Positions 34,631-43,269 of a stretch of 62,438 bases of DNA are shown here, piece by piece. Where the stretch lies: positions 1 through 62,438 of the forward strand of contig JAHWKY010000029.1 of NCBI GenBank assembly GCA_019347575.1. The letters run 5' to 3'. Positions within the stretch are counted from its first letter, which is position 1. Each line of letters begins with the position of its first letter. Made by a program: the position numbers and the translations under genes. The stretch is from Actinomycetota bacterium (GTDB lineage: Bacteria; Actinomycetota; Nitriliruptoria; Nitriliruptorales; Nitriliruptoraceae). The notes under the pieces were generated by a model. It was not told the DNA's origin. It saw nothing but the letters and a program-made list of their open reading frames with translations, and ran no database searches.

Positions 34631-35572
34631 GTGGCTGGGGCAGCCAGCGTCCTGGCCACGGCGGTCAGCGGAGCGTTCGCCGTCGCGCTGGTACGGCGGT
34701 GGGTCGCGGGGGGACGTCGGACTCTCTCGCTGCTCACGTGGGCGATCTCGCTCGGCATGTTCTGCATCGCGTCCGCGGCGCTCGCCTTCGGCACGTTGTC
34801 GGGCTGGAGCGAACCGACCTTCCGCACCTTCTACCTCTTCGGGGCGATCCTGAACGTGCCCTGGTTGGCGCTCGGCACGGTCCAGATCAACGCGCGACGC
34901 ACACCCGTGACCCGCGCAGCGGGTGCAGGATCGCTGCTGATCGCCGGTGCGAGCGGGCTGCTGGCGACCGCCGCCAGCGACACGCCGGAAGCCGTCTTCC
35001 TGATCGGGGCCGTCATCGCGGGGTTGTGGGGTACCGCGCTGCTGCTCGCGGACGAGGGCGCGGTGGCTCTCTCCGCCGTGGTGGTCGTGGCCCTGACCGG
35101 TCTGGCGAGCGCCGTGGTCGCCGCAGCGGGGCTCAACGGTGCCGTCGTCGACGTCGGCCTGCCCGAGGGACGCGAGCTGTTCGGGGCGCTGCCGCGAGGG
35201 CTGGCGTTCGGGGCGAACACGGCCGGAGCCACGATCGTGATCGTGGCCGCCGTCGCGTCCGCGCTGCACGTCGCCTGGCCGACCGCAGCGGAGCGTGAGC
35301 ACGACCGCGTGCGACGGCAGCGAACCGGCTCGCTGGTCGGTCACTTCGCCGCTGCGGTCGAGGCCCTCCTACTGGCGTGGCGTGCCCGTGACCGCGAGGG
35401 GGGCGACCTCGTCGCCGGCAACCTCCTCATCGCGTTCGGGGTCGCGGTCGCCGGGGCGGGTGGGGCGTTGTCGTTCCTCGGTGAGACCACGGGCAACGCG
35501 CTGGGGCTCGCCATCGGTGTCACCATCATGTACGCCGGGTTCCGCCGGACCGGCCGGTCGACTGCGGCGTGA
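34631..35572 (+). CDS. Polytopic membrane protein of unknown function
   Basis: A 313-residue protein with about eight hydrophobic helices and few charges outside one basic loop (REHDRVRRQRTGS, around residue 225). It starts one base after the acyl-CoA ligase stop, so it is co-translated with it. I recognise no transporter or enzyme motif. It may serve lipid metabolism or the redox genes that follow, but that is only context. Confidence 0.7.
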   Translation: MAGAASVLATAVSGAFAVALVRRWVAGGRRTLSLLTWAISLGMFCIASAALAFGTLSGWSEPTFRTFYLFGAILNVPWLALGTVQINARRTPVTRAAGAGSLLIAGASGLLATAASDTPEAVFLIGAVIAGLWGTALLLADEGAVALSAVVVVALTGLASAVVAAAGLNGAVVDVGLPEGRELFGALPRGLAFGANTAGATIVIVAAVASALHVAWPTAAEREHDRVRRQRTGSLVGHFAAAVEALLLAWRARDREGGDLVAGNLLIAFGVAVAGAGGALSFLGETTGNALGLAIGVTIMYAGFRRTGRSTAA

Positions 35573-35621
35573 TGGCGCCGGGACGGTACGGTCGGGTCGA
35601 GAACGGGGCAGGAGCCGACGA

Positions 35622-35924
35622 GTGTCGCTGACCGTGGGGAGCGGCCGCCGCCGCCACCGTGTCGTGGTGGAGGTGTTCACGCGCGACGAGTGCCCGCTCT
35701 GCGAGGAGGCGGAGGTGCTCGTGGCGAAGGAGGCCCGACACGCCCGCGTCCGGCGGATCGACGTGGACACCGACGACGGGTTGCGCCAGCGGTACGGCGA
35801 ACGTGTGCCGGTGGTCGTCGTGGACGGCCGCGAGATCAGCGAGGGTCCGCTCCAGCCCGGCCTCGTCGCCCGCACGGTCCGTCGTGCCCGAGAGGGTCGC
35901 TGGGCCGACTGGCGCCGCGCGTGA
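35622..35924 (+). CDS. Glutaredoxin-family protein (DUF836-like)
   Basis: A 100-residue thioredoxin fold with the redox motif CPLC in VEVFTRDECPLCEEA and the cis-Pro segment RVPVVVVDG. Its neighbour Rex and the following hemA match the mycobacterial order in which a glutaredoxin-like gene precedes hemA. It probably acts on cytoplasmic disulphides. GTG start after AGGAG. The stop overlaps the rex start by 4 bases (GTGA). Confidence 0.82.
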   Translation: MSLTVGSGRRRHRVVVEVFTRDECPLCEEAEVLVAKEARHARVRRIDVDTDDGLRQRYGERVPVVVVDGREISEGPLQPGLVARTVRRAREGRWADWRRA

Positions 35925-36580
35925 GCACGACCTCCGACCGCCGGTTGCCGGCGGCCACCGTCGACCGGTTGCCGCTCTACCTCGAGGTGCTGGCCGACCT
36001 CGTCGACTCCGGGGTGGAGACCATCGCCAGCGGTCCGCTCGCTGAGGCTGCCGGCGTCAACTCCGCCATCGTGCGCAAGGATCTGTCTTACCTCGGGACC
36101 TTCGGGACACGCGGGGTCGGCTATCCCGCACGCGATCTCGCCGACGCGATCATCGACGTGCTCGGACTCGCCGAGGAGCGGCGTGTGGTCATCGTCGGGG
36201 TCGGCAACCTCGGGAGGGCACTGGCGAGCTACGACGGGTTCGGCAAGCGTGGCTTCCACGTCGCGGCGCTGGTCGACGCCGACCCCGAGAAGGTGGGCAC
36301 GATCGTCGGTGGGTGCGTCGTGCAGGCCCTGTCCGATCTCCGGCGGGTGGTGCGCCGCGAGGGGATCTCGATCGGGATCCTGGCGACGCCAGCCATCGCC
36401 GCCCAGGCCGTCGCCGACGACCTCGTCGAGTCGGGCGTCACCGCGATCCTCAACTTCGCCCCGACGCGGGTGGAGGTTCCCGCCGGAACCTCGATCCGCC
36501 GAGTGGATCTGTCGACCGAGCTGCAGATCCTGTCCTTCTACGAGCAGGTCCACGCCGTCACGGATCGGCGGAGGGCCTGA
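35921..36580 (+). CDS. rex: Redox-sensing transcriptional repressor Rex
   Basis: A 219-residue protein with an N-terminal winged helix (AAGVNSAIVRKDLSYLGTFG, recognition helix) and a C-terminal Rossmann domain (VVIVGVGNLGRAL) that binds NADH or NAD. YEQVHAV at the C-terminus is the domain-swap helix. Rex releases DNA when NADH is high and so controls respiratory and fermentative genes. Here it is coupled to a glutaredoxin and precedes hemA, an order shared with Streptomyces. I could not find a convincing Rex operator in the 176 bases before hemA. Confidence 0.93.
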   Translation: MSTTSDRRLPAATVDRLPLYLEVLADLVDSGVETIASGPLAEAAGVNSAIVRKDLSYLGTFGTRGVGYPARDLADAIIDVLGLAEERRVVIVGVGNLGRALASYDGFGKRGFHVAALVDADPEKVGTIVGGCVVQALSDLRRVVRREGISIGILATPAIAAQAVADDLVESGVTAILNFAPTRVEVPAGTSIRRVDLSTELQILSFYEQVHAVTDRRRA

Positions 36581-36612
36581 CCCGACCGAGCGACGGTTCC
36601 CACGGGACGGCG

Positions 36613-36642
36613 TTGGGGAGGCTCAGGGACGGGCGGTACCCT
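36613..36642 (+). promoter_or_regulatory. Likely promoter of the haem operon
   Basis: TTGGGG at 36613-36618 and TACCCT at 36637-36642 are separated by 18 bases and fit a vegetative promoter in the 176-base gap between rex and hemA. The leader would be about 105 bases long. Confidence 0.45.
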
Positions 36643-36756
36643 GGCCGTCACGCGGGGACCACGCACCGCGATCACACGTGACGACCCCCGCGCTTGACCA
36701 GCGCAACGCACCCGACCAGACCGGGCGACCCGAACCGACCGAACGGCACCACCCGG

Positions 36757-38013
36757 ATGTCCGTCCTCGTCATCGGCCTCAACCACCGCAGTGCGGACCT
36801 CGATCTGCTCGAGCGTCTCGCGGTGCCGTCCGAAGAGCTCCCCAAAGCCCTGCGGGCCGTCACCGCCCTCGAGCACGTCATCGAGGGGGTCGTGCTGTCG
36901 ACCTGCAACCGCGTCGAGGTCTACGCCCACGTGAGCCGCTTCCACCCCGGGCTGCAGGAGCTGGTCGCGTGGCTCTCCGAGCGTGCCGGGATGGACATCG
37001 CCGAGTTCGAGGCCGCGCACTACGCCCACTACGACGAGCGCGCCGCGGAGCACCTCTTCACGGTCGCCTCCGGCCTCGATTCCCTCGTCGTCGGCGAACC
37101 CCAGATCGGTCTGCAGGTCAAGCAGGCGGCCGAGGTCGCGCGCGACGAGGGCGCGAGCCGGCGCGTGCTCCAGAAGCTGTTCCGCGAGGCCGTACGTGTC
37201 TCGCGTCGCGCCCGGTCCGAGACCGCGATCGAGGCCGGCGCCCGCTCCATGGTCGATGTCGGGCTCGACACCGTCGTCGAACACGTCGGTCCCCTCGTCG
37301 ACAAGACGGTCCTGGTGGTCGGCGCGGGCAAGGTGGGCGCGTTGACGGCCGAGAAACTCAGTGAGGTCGCGGCGCAGCGGGTGCTCGTCTGGAACCGCAC
37401 CCCCGACAAGGCGCGGCGCATCGCGGCGCGCGCGGACGGCGAGGTCATCGCCGAACCGGACCTCCACGGTGCGGTAGCGGACGCCGATGTCGTCGTGTGC
37501 ACGACCGGGGCGTCCCACCCGATCCTCCACGCCGAGCTCGTCGAGGCCGCCATCGCGACCCGCCCCGACCGCCCCGTCGTGCTGCTGGACCTCGCGGTCC
37601 CCCGCAACGTCGATCCCGCTTGTGCCCACATCCCCGGCGTCGAGATCGTCGACATCGACGTCGTGCGCGAGGCGATCCACGAGCCCGCGATCGCCGGCGA
37701 TGTCGTTGCCGAGGTCCGCGCGATCGTCGAGGAGGAAGCCCTGCGCTTCGGTGCCTGGACGCGCGCGGTGAAGATCGAGCCGACCATCCGTGCCCTGCGC
37801 GAGCGCGCCGACGCCATCCGCAGGGCGGAGCTCGAGCGCGTGCGGATCGCCGGTCTCGACGAACGCCAGCGTGAGGCGGTCGAGGCGCTCGCTCGCGGCA
37901 TCATCAACACGCTCCTGCACGAGCCATCGGTGCGGTTGAAGAGCCTGGCTGACCGGGGCGGGGCGGAGCACTACGCCAACGCGCTGCGCGAGCTGTTCGA
38001 CCTCGACGAGTGA
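36757..38013 (+). CDS. hemA: Glutamyl-tRNA reductase
   Basis: A 418-residue enzyme, typical length. GLNHRSADLDLLERL at the N-terminus, then VLSTCNRVEVYA with the catalytic Cys, GEPQIGLQVKQA, and the NADPH site VLVVGAGKVGALTAEKL; the C-terminal dimerisation helices end in HYANALRELFD. It reduces glutamyl-tRNA to glutamate-1-semialdehyde, the committed step of the C5 haem route, and works with HemL encoded about 9 kb downstream. The ATG has no obvious ribosome site. Its last codons are partly duplicated after the hairpin repeat that separates it from hemC. Confidence 0.96.
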   Translation: MSVLVIGLNHRSADLDLLERLAVPSEELPKALRAVTALEHVIEGVVLSTCNRVEVYAHVSRFHPGLQELVAWLSERAGMDIAEFEAAHYAHYDERAAEHLFTVASGLDSLVVGEPQIGLQVKQAAEVARDEGASRRVLQKLFREAVRVSRRARSETAIEAGARSMVDVGLDTVVEHVGPLVDKTVLVVGAGKVGALTAEKLSEVAAQRVLVWNRTPDKARRIAARADGEVIAEPDLHGAVADADVVVCTTGASHPILHAELVEAAIATRPDRPVVLLDLAVPRNVDPACAHIPGVEIVDIDVVREAIHEPAIAGDVVAEVRAIVEEEALRFGAWTRAVKIEPTIRALRERADAIRRAELERVRIAGLDERQREAVEALARGIINTLLHEPSVRLKSLADRGGAEHYANALRELFDLDE

Positions 38014-38024
38014 CTGCCCAGGTT

Positions 38025-38054
38025 GTCCTACCGCCCTCCGGGCTGCTTGAGGAC
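38025..38054 (-). repeat. Single covarying hairpin repeat (locus 4) between hemA and hemC
   Basis: One 30-base copy; on the minus strand GTCCT, CAAGCA, GCCC, GGA, GGGC, GGT, AGGAC. The third base pair of the outer stem is C-G here instead of G-C, a double compensatory change. It starts 11 bases after the hemA stop and ends 20 bases before the hemC start. An 11-base direct repeat (CGACGAGTGAC at 38004-38014 and 38069-38079) flanks it, as if the element had been inserted with duplication of the gene junction. Confidence 0.88.
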
Positions 38055-38074
38055 GCCCTCCGCGAGCGCGACGA

Positions 38075-39019
38075 GTGACCGACGCTCCCTGGCGCATCGC
38101 GACCCGACGCAGCGTCCTGGCGCGGACGCAGGCGGGGCACATCGCGGAGGCGCTCGAGGTCGCAACCGGCCGCACCGCCGAGCTCGTCCCGCTCTCGACG
38201 ACCGGTGACGAGCACCCCGAGCGGGCTCTGGAGGCGTTCGACACGAAGGGTATGTTCGTCGACGGTGTCCGACGCGCGGTGCTCGATGGCGATTGCCACC
38301 TCGCGGTCCACTCCTTCAAGGACCTCCCGACGGACGCGGCCGAGGGCTTGGTGGTCGGGGCCATCCCGGCACGGGCGGATCCCCGTGACCTGCTCGTGAC
38401 GCGCGACGGGGCGCGACTGGCGACGCTGGCGCGCGATGCGACCGTTGGCACGTCCAGCGCTCGACGCAGAGCACAGCTGCAGAAGGCGCGACGCGATCTG
38501 CTCGTCCAGCCGCTGCGCGGCAACCTCGACACGCGTCTGCGCCGCGTCGCCGACGGCGACCTCGACGCGGTCGTCGTCGCGATGGCCGGCGTGCTGCGTC
38601 TCGGATCCGACCTCGACGTGGCGGTGAAGGCGGTGCCGCTCGAGCACGGGGAGTGCCTCCACGCACCAGCGCAGGGCGCGCTCGCGGTGGAGTGTCGTGT
38701 CGACGACGACGAGGTGCTCGTGGCGCTCCGGACGATCGACGACGAGAACACTCGCCGCTGCGCCACGACCGAGCGCGCTCTCCTCGCCGAGCTCGAGGGC
38801 GGGTGCACCGCCCCCATCGGGGCGCACGCCGAGACCCGGGGCGACCGGCTCGAGCTCCTGGGCATGCTGTCCGACCCCTCCGGGACGCGACTCCTGCGCG
38901 CATCCGCCCAGGCGGCCCTCAGCGAAGGTGACCGACTCGCCGCGGCGCTCGCGCGGACGCTCCGCGAGCAGGGCGGGGACGGGATCCTCGAACGCCTCCG
39001 GACGCGGTCGACTCCGTGA
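38075..39019 (+). CDS. hemC: Porphobilinogen deaminase (hydroxymethylbilane synthase)
   Basis: A 314-residue enzyme. RIATRRSVLARTQA and FVDGVRRAVLDG are the N-terminal motifs; VGTSSARRRAQL and PLRGNLDTRL bind the substrate; Cys244 in LEGGCTAPIGAHA carries the dipyrromethane cofactor. It links four porphobilinogens into hydroxymethylbilane. The start is a GTG that forms the second copy of the duplicated junction next to the repeat. Its stop overlaps the next gene by 4 bases (GTGA). Confidence 0.96.
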   Translation: MTDAPWRIATRRSVLARTQAGHIAEALEVATGRTAELVPLSTTGDEHPERALEAFDTKGMFVDGVRRAVLDGDCHLAVHSFKDLPTDAAEGLVVGAIPARADPRDLLVTRDGARLATLARDATVGTSSARRRAQLQKARRDLLVQPLRGNLDTRLRRVADGDLDAVVVAMAGVLRLGSDLDVAVKAVPLEHGECLHAPAQGALAVECRVDDDEVLVALRTIDDENTRRCATTERALLAELEGGCTAPIGAHAETRGDRLELLGMLSDPSGTRLLRASAQAALSEGDRLAAALARTLREQGGDGILERLRTRSTP

Positions 39020-40587
39020 ACCGGTCCTACGGGGACTGGGCCGAGATCCTGCGGCCCTACCGCGGTCTCGGTGGCGGGCCCGCGGAACCGGGCACGGTCT
39101 ACCTCGTCGGCGGAGGTCCGGGGGATCCGGGACTGCTGACCCTGCGGGCCGCCGTGCTCATCTCGACGTGCGACCTGCTGCTGCACGACCGGCTGTCCCC
39201 GGAGGAGGCCTTGATGCTCGCTCCCACGGGAGCCGACGTCATCGCGGTCGGGAAGCGGTACGGGGAGCAGGGACTGACCCGCGGCGAGGTCGACGCCCTC
39301 ATGGCCGGCGGCGCCCGCGACGGCAAGGCGGTCGTCCGTCTGAAGGGAGGGGACCCGTTCGTGTTCGGACGGGGCGGCGAGGAGGCGGAGGCGTTGCGGC
39401 TCGCCGGTATCCCGTTCGAGATCGTCAGTGGCGTGACCTCCGCCGTCGCGGTCCCCGCGGCGGCCGGCGTTCCGCTCACCCACCGAGGCATCGCCGCAGG
39501 CTTCGCCGTCGTCACCGGCCACGAGGATCCCGCCAAGGGTGGCGGGCACATCGACTTCGAGACCCTCGCGCGCTTCCCCGGGACGCTGTTGTTCCTCATG
39601 GGAGTGACCCACATCGGCCAGGTCGCCGAGCGGCTCGTTGCGCACGGCAAGTCGCCCGACCTCCCCGTCGCAGTGATCCGGTGGGGCACGACGCCCCGGC
39701 AGCAGACGCTGACGGCCACCCTGGGCACCGTCGCCGCAGAGGTCGAGCGCGTGGGCTTGCGTCCCCCCGCGGTCACCGTGGTCGGTGATGTCGCCGCCTT
39801 GACCCCCGCACTGCGCTGGCGGGAGGACCTGCCGCTCCACGGCGTACGCGTCCTGGTGCCGCGCACCCGCGACCAGGCATCCGTGCTGTCGGCGCGCATC
39901 CGCACGCTCGGTGGCCAACCCATCGAAGCTCCGACGATCGAGATCCACCCTGCTGACCGCGAGCTGCTGACGGCTGCGCTCCGCGCGGTCGGCAACGGGG
40001 AGTTCGAGGCGGTCGCCTTCACTTCGCCCAACGGGGTCCGTTCGGTCGCCGAGGCCCTCGATGAGGCTGGGCTCGACGCTCGCTCGCTCGCGGGAGCTGA
40101 TCTCGTCGCGGCCGTGGGCCCCGGCACCGCGAGCGCGCTGTGGCGCCGCCTCCGGGTGCGCGCCGACCTCGTGCCCGACACCTCGACGACCGAAGCGCTG
40201 GCGGCGGCGTTCCCCACGGGCTCGGGGCAGGTGCTGCTGCCTCGCGCCGACATCGCCACGCACGTCCTCGAGGACGCGCTGCGTGACAAGGGCTACGACC
40301 CCGTCCGCGTCGATGCCTACCGCACGATGCGCCCCGAGGACCTGCCGCCGGGGGTCGCCGACGACCTGGCGGCTGGCGAGATCGACGTGCTCGCCTTCCC
40401 CGCCTCCTCCACCGTCCGCAACTTCGTCGACATCATGGGTGGCCGGCCCTGGCGGGCGACGGTCGTCTCCATCGGTCCCGTGACGAGCGCCATGTGTCGC
40501 GAGCTGGGGCTGGAGGTGTCGGCCGAGGCCCTTCCCCACGACCTCGACGGGCTGGTGGCGGCCATCGTGGCAGTGGCCTCGCGCTGA
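39016..40587 (+). CDS. cobA-hemD: Fused uroporphyrinogen-III methyltransferase and synthase (CobA-HemD)
   Basis: A 523-residue fusion. Residues about 25-265 are the SAM-dependent CobA/SUMT domain: VYLVGGGPGDPGLLTLRA, RLKGGDPFVFGRGGEEA and FLMGVTHIG. Residues about 270-523 are uroporphyrinogen-III synthase (VLVPRTRDQASVL, AFTSPNGVRSV, VGPGTASAL, FPASSTVRNFVD). HemD closes hydroxymethylbilane to uroporphyrinogen III and CobA methylates it to precorrin-2, so the fusion sits at the branch between haem and sirohaem/cobalamin. Such fusions are common in actinobacteria. Confidence 0.93.
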   Translation: MNRSYGDWAEILRPYRGLGGGPAEPGTVYLVGGGPGDPGLLTLRAAVLISTCDLLLHDRLSPEEALMLAPTGADVIAVGKRYGEQGLTRGEVDALMAGGARDGKAVVRLKGGDPFVFGRGGEEAEALRLAGIPFEIVSGVTSAVAVPAAAGVPLTHRGIAAGFAVVTGHEDPAKGGGHIDFETLARFPGTLLFLMGVTHIGQVAERLVAHGKSPDLPVAVIRWGTTPRQQTLTATLGTVAAEVERVGLRPPAVTVVGDVAALTPALRWREDLPLHGVRVLVPRTRDQASVLSARIRTLGGQPIEAPTIEIHPADRELLTAALRAVGNGEFEAVAFTSPNGVRSVAEALDEAGLDARSLAGADLVAAVGPGTASALWRRLRVRADLVPDTSTTEALAAAFPTGSGQVLLPRADIATHVLEDALRDKGYDPVRVDAYRTMRPEDLPPGVADDLAAGEIDVLAFPASSTVRNFVDIMGGRPWRATVVSIGPVTSAMCRELGLEVSAEALPHDLDGLVAAIVAVASR

Positions 40588-40656
40588 CCCGCCGGCCGTG
40601 TCCGGTCGAGGTGGTCCGACCGGGTGCTCTCTAGCCTGAGCCGCGGAGGTGCCGCC

Positions 40657-41790
40657 GTGGCCATCAAGGACCGCCTGGGGCAGGTGCCGCTCGTCGGGAC
40701 CGCGCTGCGGGTGCAGGAGCGCTACGAGGGCGACGCCGCCAACCAGCTCGCCGCAGCCATCGCGTTCTTCGGGTTCCTGTCGGTGTTCCCCCTGCTGCTG
40801 GTCGGGTTGGCCGTGGCCGGGTTCGTGCTCGCCGGTGACCCCGCGGCACAGCGCGAGGTCGTCGAGGCCATCACCGGGGCCATCCCCGGCTTCCAGGGAG
40901 CGCTCGGGGAGAGCCAGATCGGCGCCGCGGTCGAGACCCTGATCGACAACCGCGGTGGCGTCGGGATCGTCGGCCTCGTGACGCTGCTGCTCTCGGGACT
41001 GCGCGTGGTCGACGCCTCGAGCGTCGCCACCGGACGGGTGTTCCGGGTTGAGGCGGCTCAGAACGCGGTCCAGACCCGCCTGCGTGAGCTCGGGGTGCTC
41101 GCGGTCCTCGGCACGCTCGTGCTCGTCGGCGCGGGGATGGCCTCGTTGACCGGTGCCACCGGATCGCTGGCCACGCTGCTCGGCCTCCTCGCCGCCCTCG
41201 CGATCGACGGGCTGATGTTCCTGTTCGCCTACCGCTACCTCAACCCCGGCCCTCCCCCCATCGGGCGGCTGTGGCCGGGAGCCGTCCTGGCGGCGACGGG
41301 ATGGGTCGTGCTCAAGACGTTCGGGGCGACGTTCGTCAGCGACAAGGTCGCGGAGGCGAACGCGCTGTACGGGACCCTCGGTGGGGTCTTCGCTCTGCTG
41401 TTCCTGCTCTTCCTCGGGGCGCGCCTCTACCTCTACGGTGCGGAACTCAACGCGGTGCTGGCGGAGGACGACGGATCGATGGACGCGGACGCAGTAGACG
41501 AGGTGCCGAGCGACGCCCGGACCGATCCACCCGATCTCGACGCCCCGACGCCCTGGCCCGGCGACGAGCACATCGAGGATCACCGACCGCCGCTCGCCCC
41601 GGCCCCTGCTGCCAACGAACGCTCGGATGCGGTGAGCACCGCGACCGTGGCACGCCTAGAGGAAGCCGACGATCGCACGCGCGAGCTGCGCGACCCGCAT
41701 CCGGTGCAACGCGCGATCGCGTTCGTGCTGGGCCTGGGGATCGTGGCCGGCCTGATCAAGGCCATCGGGCTCCCCGGCCGGAACGACTGA
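40657..41790 (+). CDS. YihY/virulence factor BrkB family membrane protein
   Basis: A 377-residue inner-membrane protein with six hydrophobic helices between about residues 30 and 265 and typical family motifs (NQLAAAIAFFGFLSVFPLLL, RVVDASSVATGRVF and YGTLGGVFALLFLLFLGARLYLYGAELNA). Function unknown; not an RNase despite an old name. A long acidic linker and a final hydrophobic segment (IAFVLGLGIVAGLIKAIGL) follow. A TAGCCT -10 element at 40632-40637 and GGAGG precede the GTG, so it may have its own promoter within the haem cluster. Confidence 0.85.
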   Translation: MAIKDRLGQVPLVGTALRVQERYEGDAANQLAAAIAFFGFLSVFPLLLVGLAVAGFVLAGDPAAQREVVEAITGAIPGFQGALGESQIGAAVETLIDNRGGVGIVGLVTLLLSGLRVVDASSVATGRVFRVEAAQNAVQTRLRELGVLAVLGTLVLVGAGMASLTGATGSLATLLGLLAALAIDGLMFLFAYRYLNPGPPPIGRLWPGAVLAATGWVVLKTFGATFVSDKVAEANALYGTLGGVFALLFLLFLGARLYLYGAELNAVLAEDDGSMDADAVDEVPSDARTDPPDLDAPTPWPGDEHIEDHRPPLAPAPAANERSDAVSTATVARLEEADDRTRELRDPHPVQRAIAFVLGLGIVAGLIKAIGLPGRND

Positions 41791-41798
41791 GACGCCGG

Positions 41799-41804
41799 TA
41801 CGAT
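41799..41804 (+). promoter_or_regulatory. -10 element, likely leaderless promoter of hemB
   Basis: TACGAT ends seven bases before the hemB ATG at 41812, with no ribosome-binding site between them. Confidence 0.5.
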
Positions 41805-41811
41805 CGGGGCG

Positions 41812-42798
41812 ATGAGCACCTTCCCCGAGCTGCGTCTGCGCCGTCTCCGGCGGACCCCTGCCCTGCGGCGTGCGTTCGCCGAGACGCGCCCCGACCCCGC
41901 CGCGCTCGTCGCGCCTCTGTTCGTCAAGGAGGGCGCGATCGAACCCGTCCCCGTCGGTTCGATGCCGGGCATCTCGCAGCACTCGATCGCGTCGGTCCGC
42001 GCGGAGGCCAAGCGTCTGCACGGGCTCGGGATCAGCAGCTTCATCCTCTTCGGCATCCCCGAGCGCAAGGACGCAACTGGCTCGTCGGGATGGGATCCCG
42101 ACGGCCCCGTCCCCGTGGCCGCCCGCGCGCTCCGTGACGACCTCGGCGACGACGTGGGGCTGTGGGCCGACGTGTGCTCGTGCGAGTACACCGACCACGG
42201 CCACTGCGGCCCCCTCACCGACGCCGGCGAGGTCGACAACGATCGCGCGGTCGAGGGCTACGTCCGCGAGGCCTTGGTCTACGTCGACGCCGGCTGCGAC
42301 GTCGTCGCCCCCAGCGGCATGATGGATGGCCAGGTCGGCGCGATCCGCGGTGTCCTCGACGGCAACGGTCACGCCGACACCATCGTCGTCGCCTACGCGG
42401 CGAAGTACGCGTCCTCGTTCTACGGGCCGTTCCGCGAGGCCGCCGAGTCCGCGCCTTCGTTCGGTGACCGGCGGACCTACCAGATGGATCCGCCCAACCG
42501 ACGCGAGGCGCTGCGCGAGGTGGCGCTCGACGTCATCGAGGGGGCGGACGTCGTGATGGTGAAGCCGGCGTTGCCCTACCTCGACGTGATCGCCGATGTG
42601 AGTGCCAGCTTCGATCTTCCGGTTGCCGCCTACCACGTATCCGGTGAGTACGCCATGGTGAAGGCAGCGGCGGAGCGCGGTTGGATCGACGGCGAGCGTG
42701 TGATGCTCGAGTCCATCACGTCGGTGCTGCGCGCGGGCGCCGACCTCGTCCTCACCTACGCCGCCGGCGAGGTGGCCGAGTCGCTGCGACGCACCTGA
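41812..42798 (+). CDS. hemB: Delta-aminolevulinic acid dehydratase (porphobilinogen synthase), zinc type
   Basis: A 328-residue TIM-barrel enzyme. Cys122, Cys124 and Cys132 in DVCSCEYTDHGHCG are the three Cys ligands of the zinc-dependent class. The two Schiff-base lysines lie in AAKYASSFYGPFR and VMVKPALPYLD. It condenses two aminolevulinates to porphobilinogen. It may be transcribed leaderlessly from the TACGAT at 41799. The gene order hemA, hemC, cobA-hemD, hemB is the usual actinobacterial one, with a YihY gene inserted before hemB. Confidence 0.96.
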   Translation: MSTFPELRLRRLRRTPALRRAFAETRPDPAALVAPLFVKEGAIEPVPVGSMPGISQHSIASVRAEAKRLHGLGISSFILFGIPERKDATGSSGWDPDGPVPVAARALRDDLGDDVGLWADVCSCEYTDHGHCGPLTDAGEVDNDRAVEGYVREALVYVDAGCDVVAPSGMMDGQVGAIRGVLDGNGHADTIVVAYAAKYASSFYGPFREAAESAPSFGDRRTYQMDPPNRREALREVALDVIEGADVVMVKPALPYLDVIADVSASFDLPVAAYHVSGEYAMVKAAAERGWIDGERVMLESITSVLRAGADLVLTYAAGEVAESLRRT

Positions 42799-42845
42799 TC
42801 GACGCGGTGACGTAGAGTCCGCGACACGCCGGTTGGAGGTACACC

Positions 42846-43265
42846 TTGGAGCGGATCGTCGTGGGTGTGGACGGCACCGAGACGGCCGAACACGCCGCAC
42901 GTGAGGCCGCGCGCTACGCGAGCGCGTCGGGCGGCGAACTGCGGTTCGTGACCGCCTACGACCGTTCAGACCCGGCGACCGTTCGGGGCGGCGGCTCCGA
43001 CGTCTGGCGCATCGATTCGCTCCAGACCGCGGAGAACCTCGTCGAGGGGCTGGCTGGCCGCATCGGCTACACCGGCCCGTGGACAACCTCCGCCCGGAAC
43101 GGCGCCGTCGCTGACACGATCGTGGAGGAGGCGCGTGAGAGCGGCGCCACCCTCATCGTCGTCGGCAACCGTCGCGTGCAGGGAGCGGCTCGGGTGCTCG
43201 GCTCGGTCGCCTCCTCGGTGCTCCGCCAGGCGCCCTGTTCGGTGCTCGTCGTCAAGACCACCTGA
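42846..43265 (+). CDS. Universal stress protein (UspA family)
   Basis: A 139-residue single Usp domain. IVVGVDGTETAEHAAREA is the N-terminal strand-loop, and VVGNRRVQGAARVLGSVAS is the G-x2-G-x9-G(S/T) ATP-binding motif in variant form. It probably binds ATP and acts in the cytoplasm under stress. TTG start after GGAGG. TAGAGT about 30 bases upstream is a possible -10. Confidence 0.85.
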   Translation: MERIVVGVDGTETAEHAAREAARYASASGGELRFVTAYDRSDPATVRGGGSDVWRIDSLQTAENLVEGLAGRIGYTGPWTTSARNGAVADTIVEEARESGATLIVVGNRRVQGAARVLGSVASSVLRQAPCSVLVVKTT

Positions 43266-43269
43266 GCGG

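Noticed and set aside
36672-36681. Rex operator TCACACGTGA upstream of hemA
   Set aside because: The half-sites are in the wrong orientation and spacing for the Rex consensus (TGTGAA, gap, TTCACA).
36538-41583. A 1681-residue minus-strand reading frame across the haem genes
   Set aside because: It is the antisense shadow of GC-rich hemA, hemC, cobA-hemD and yihY, whose plus-strand products are all clearly recognised.
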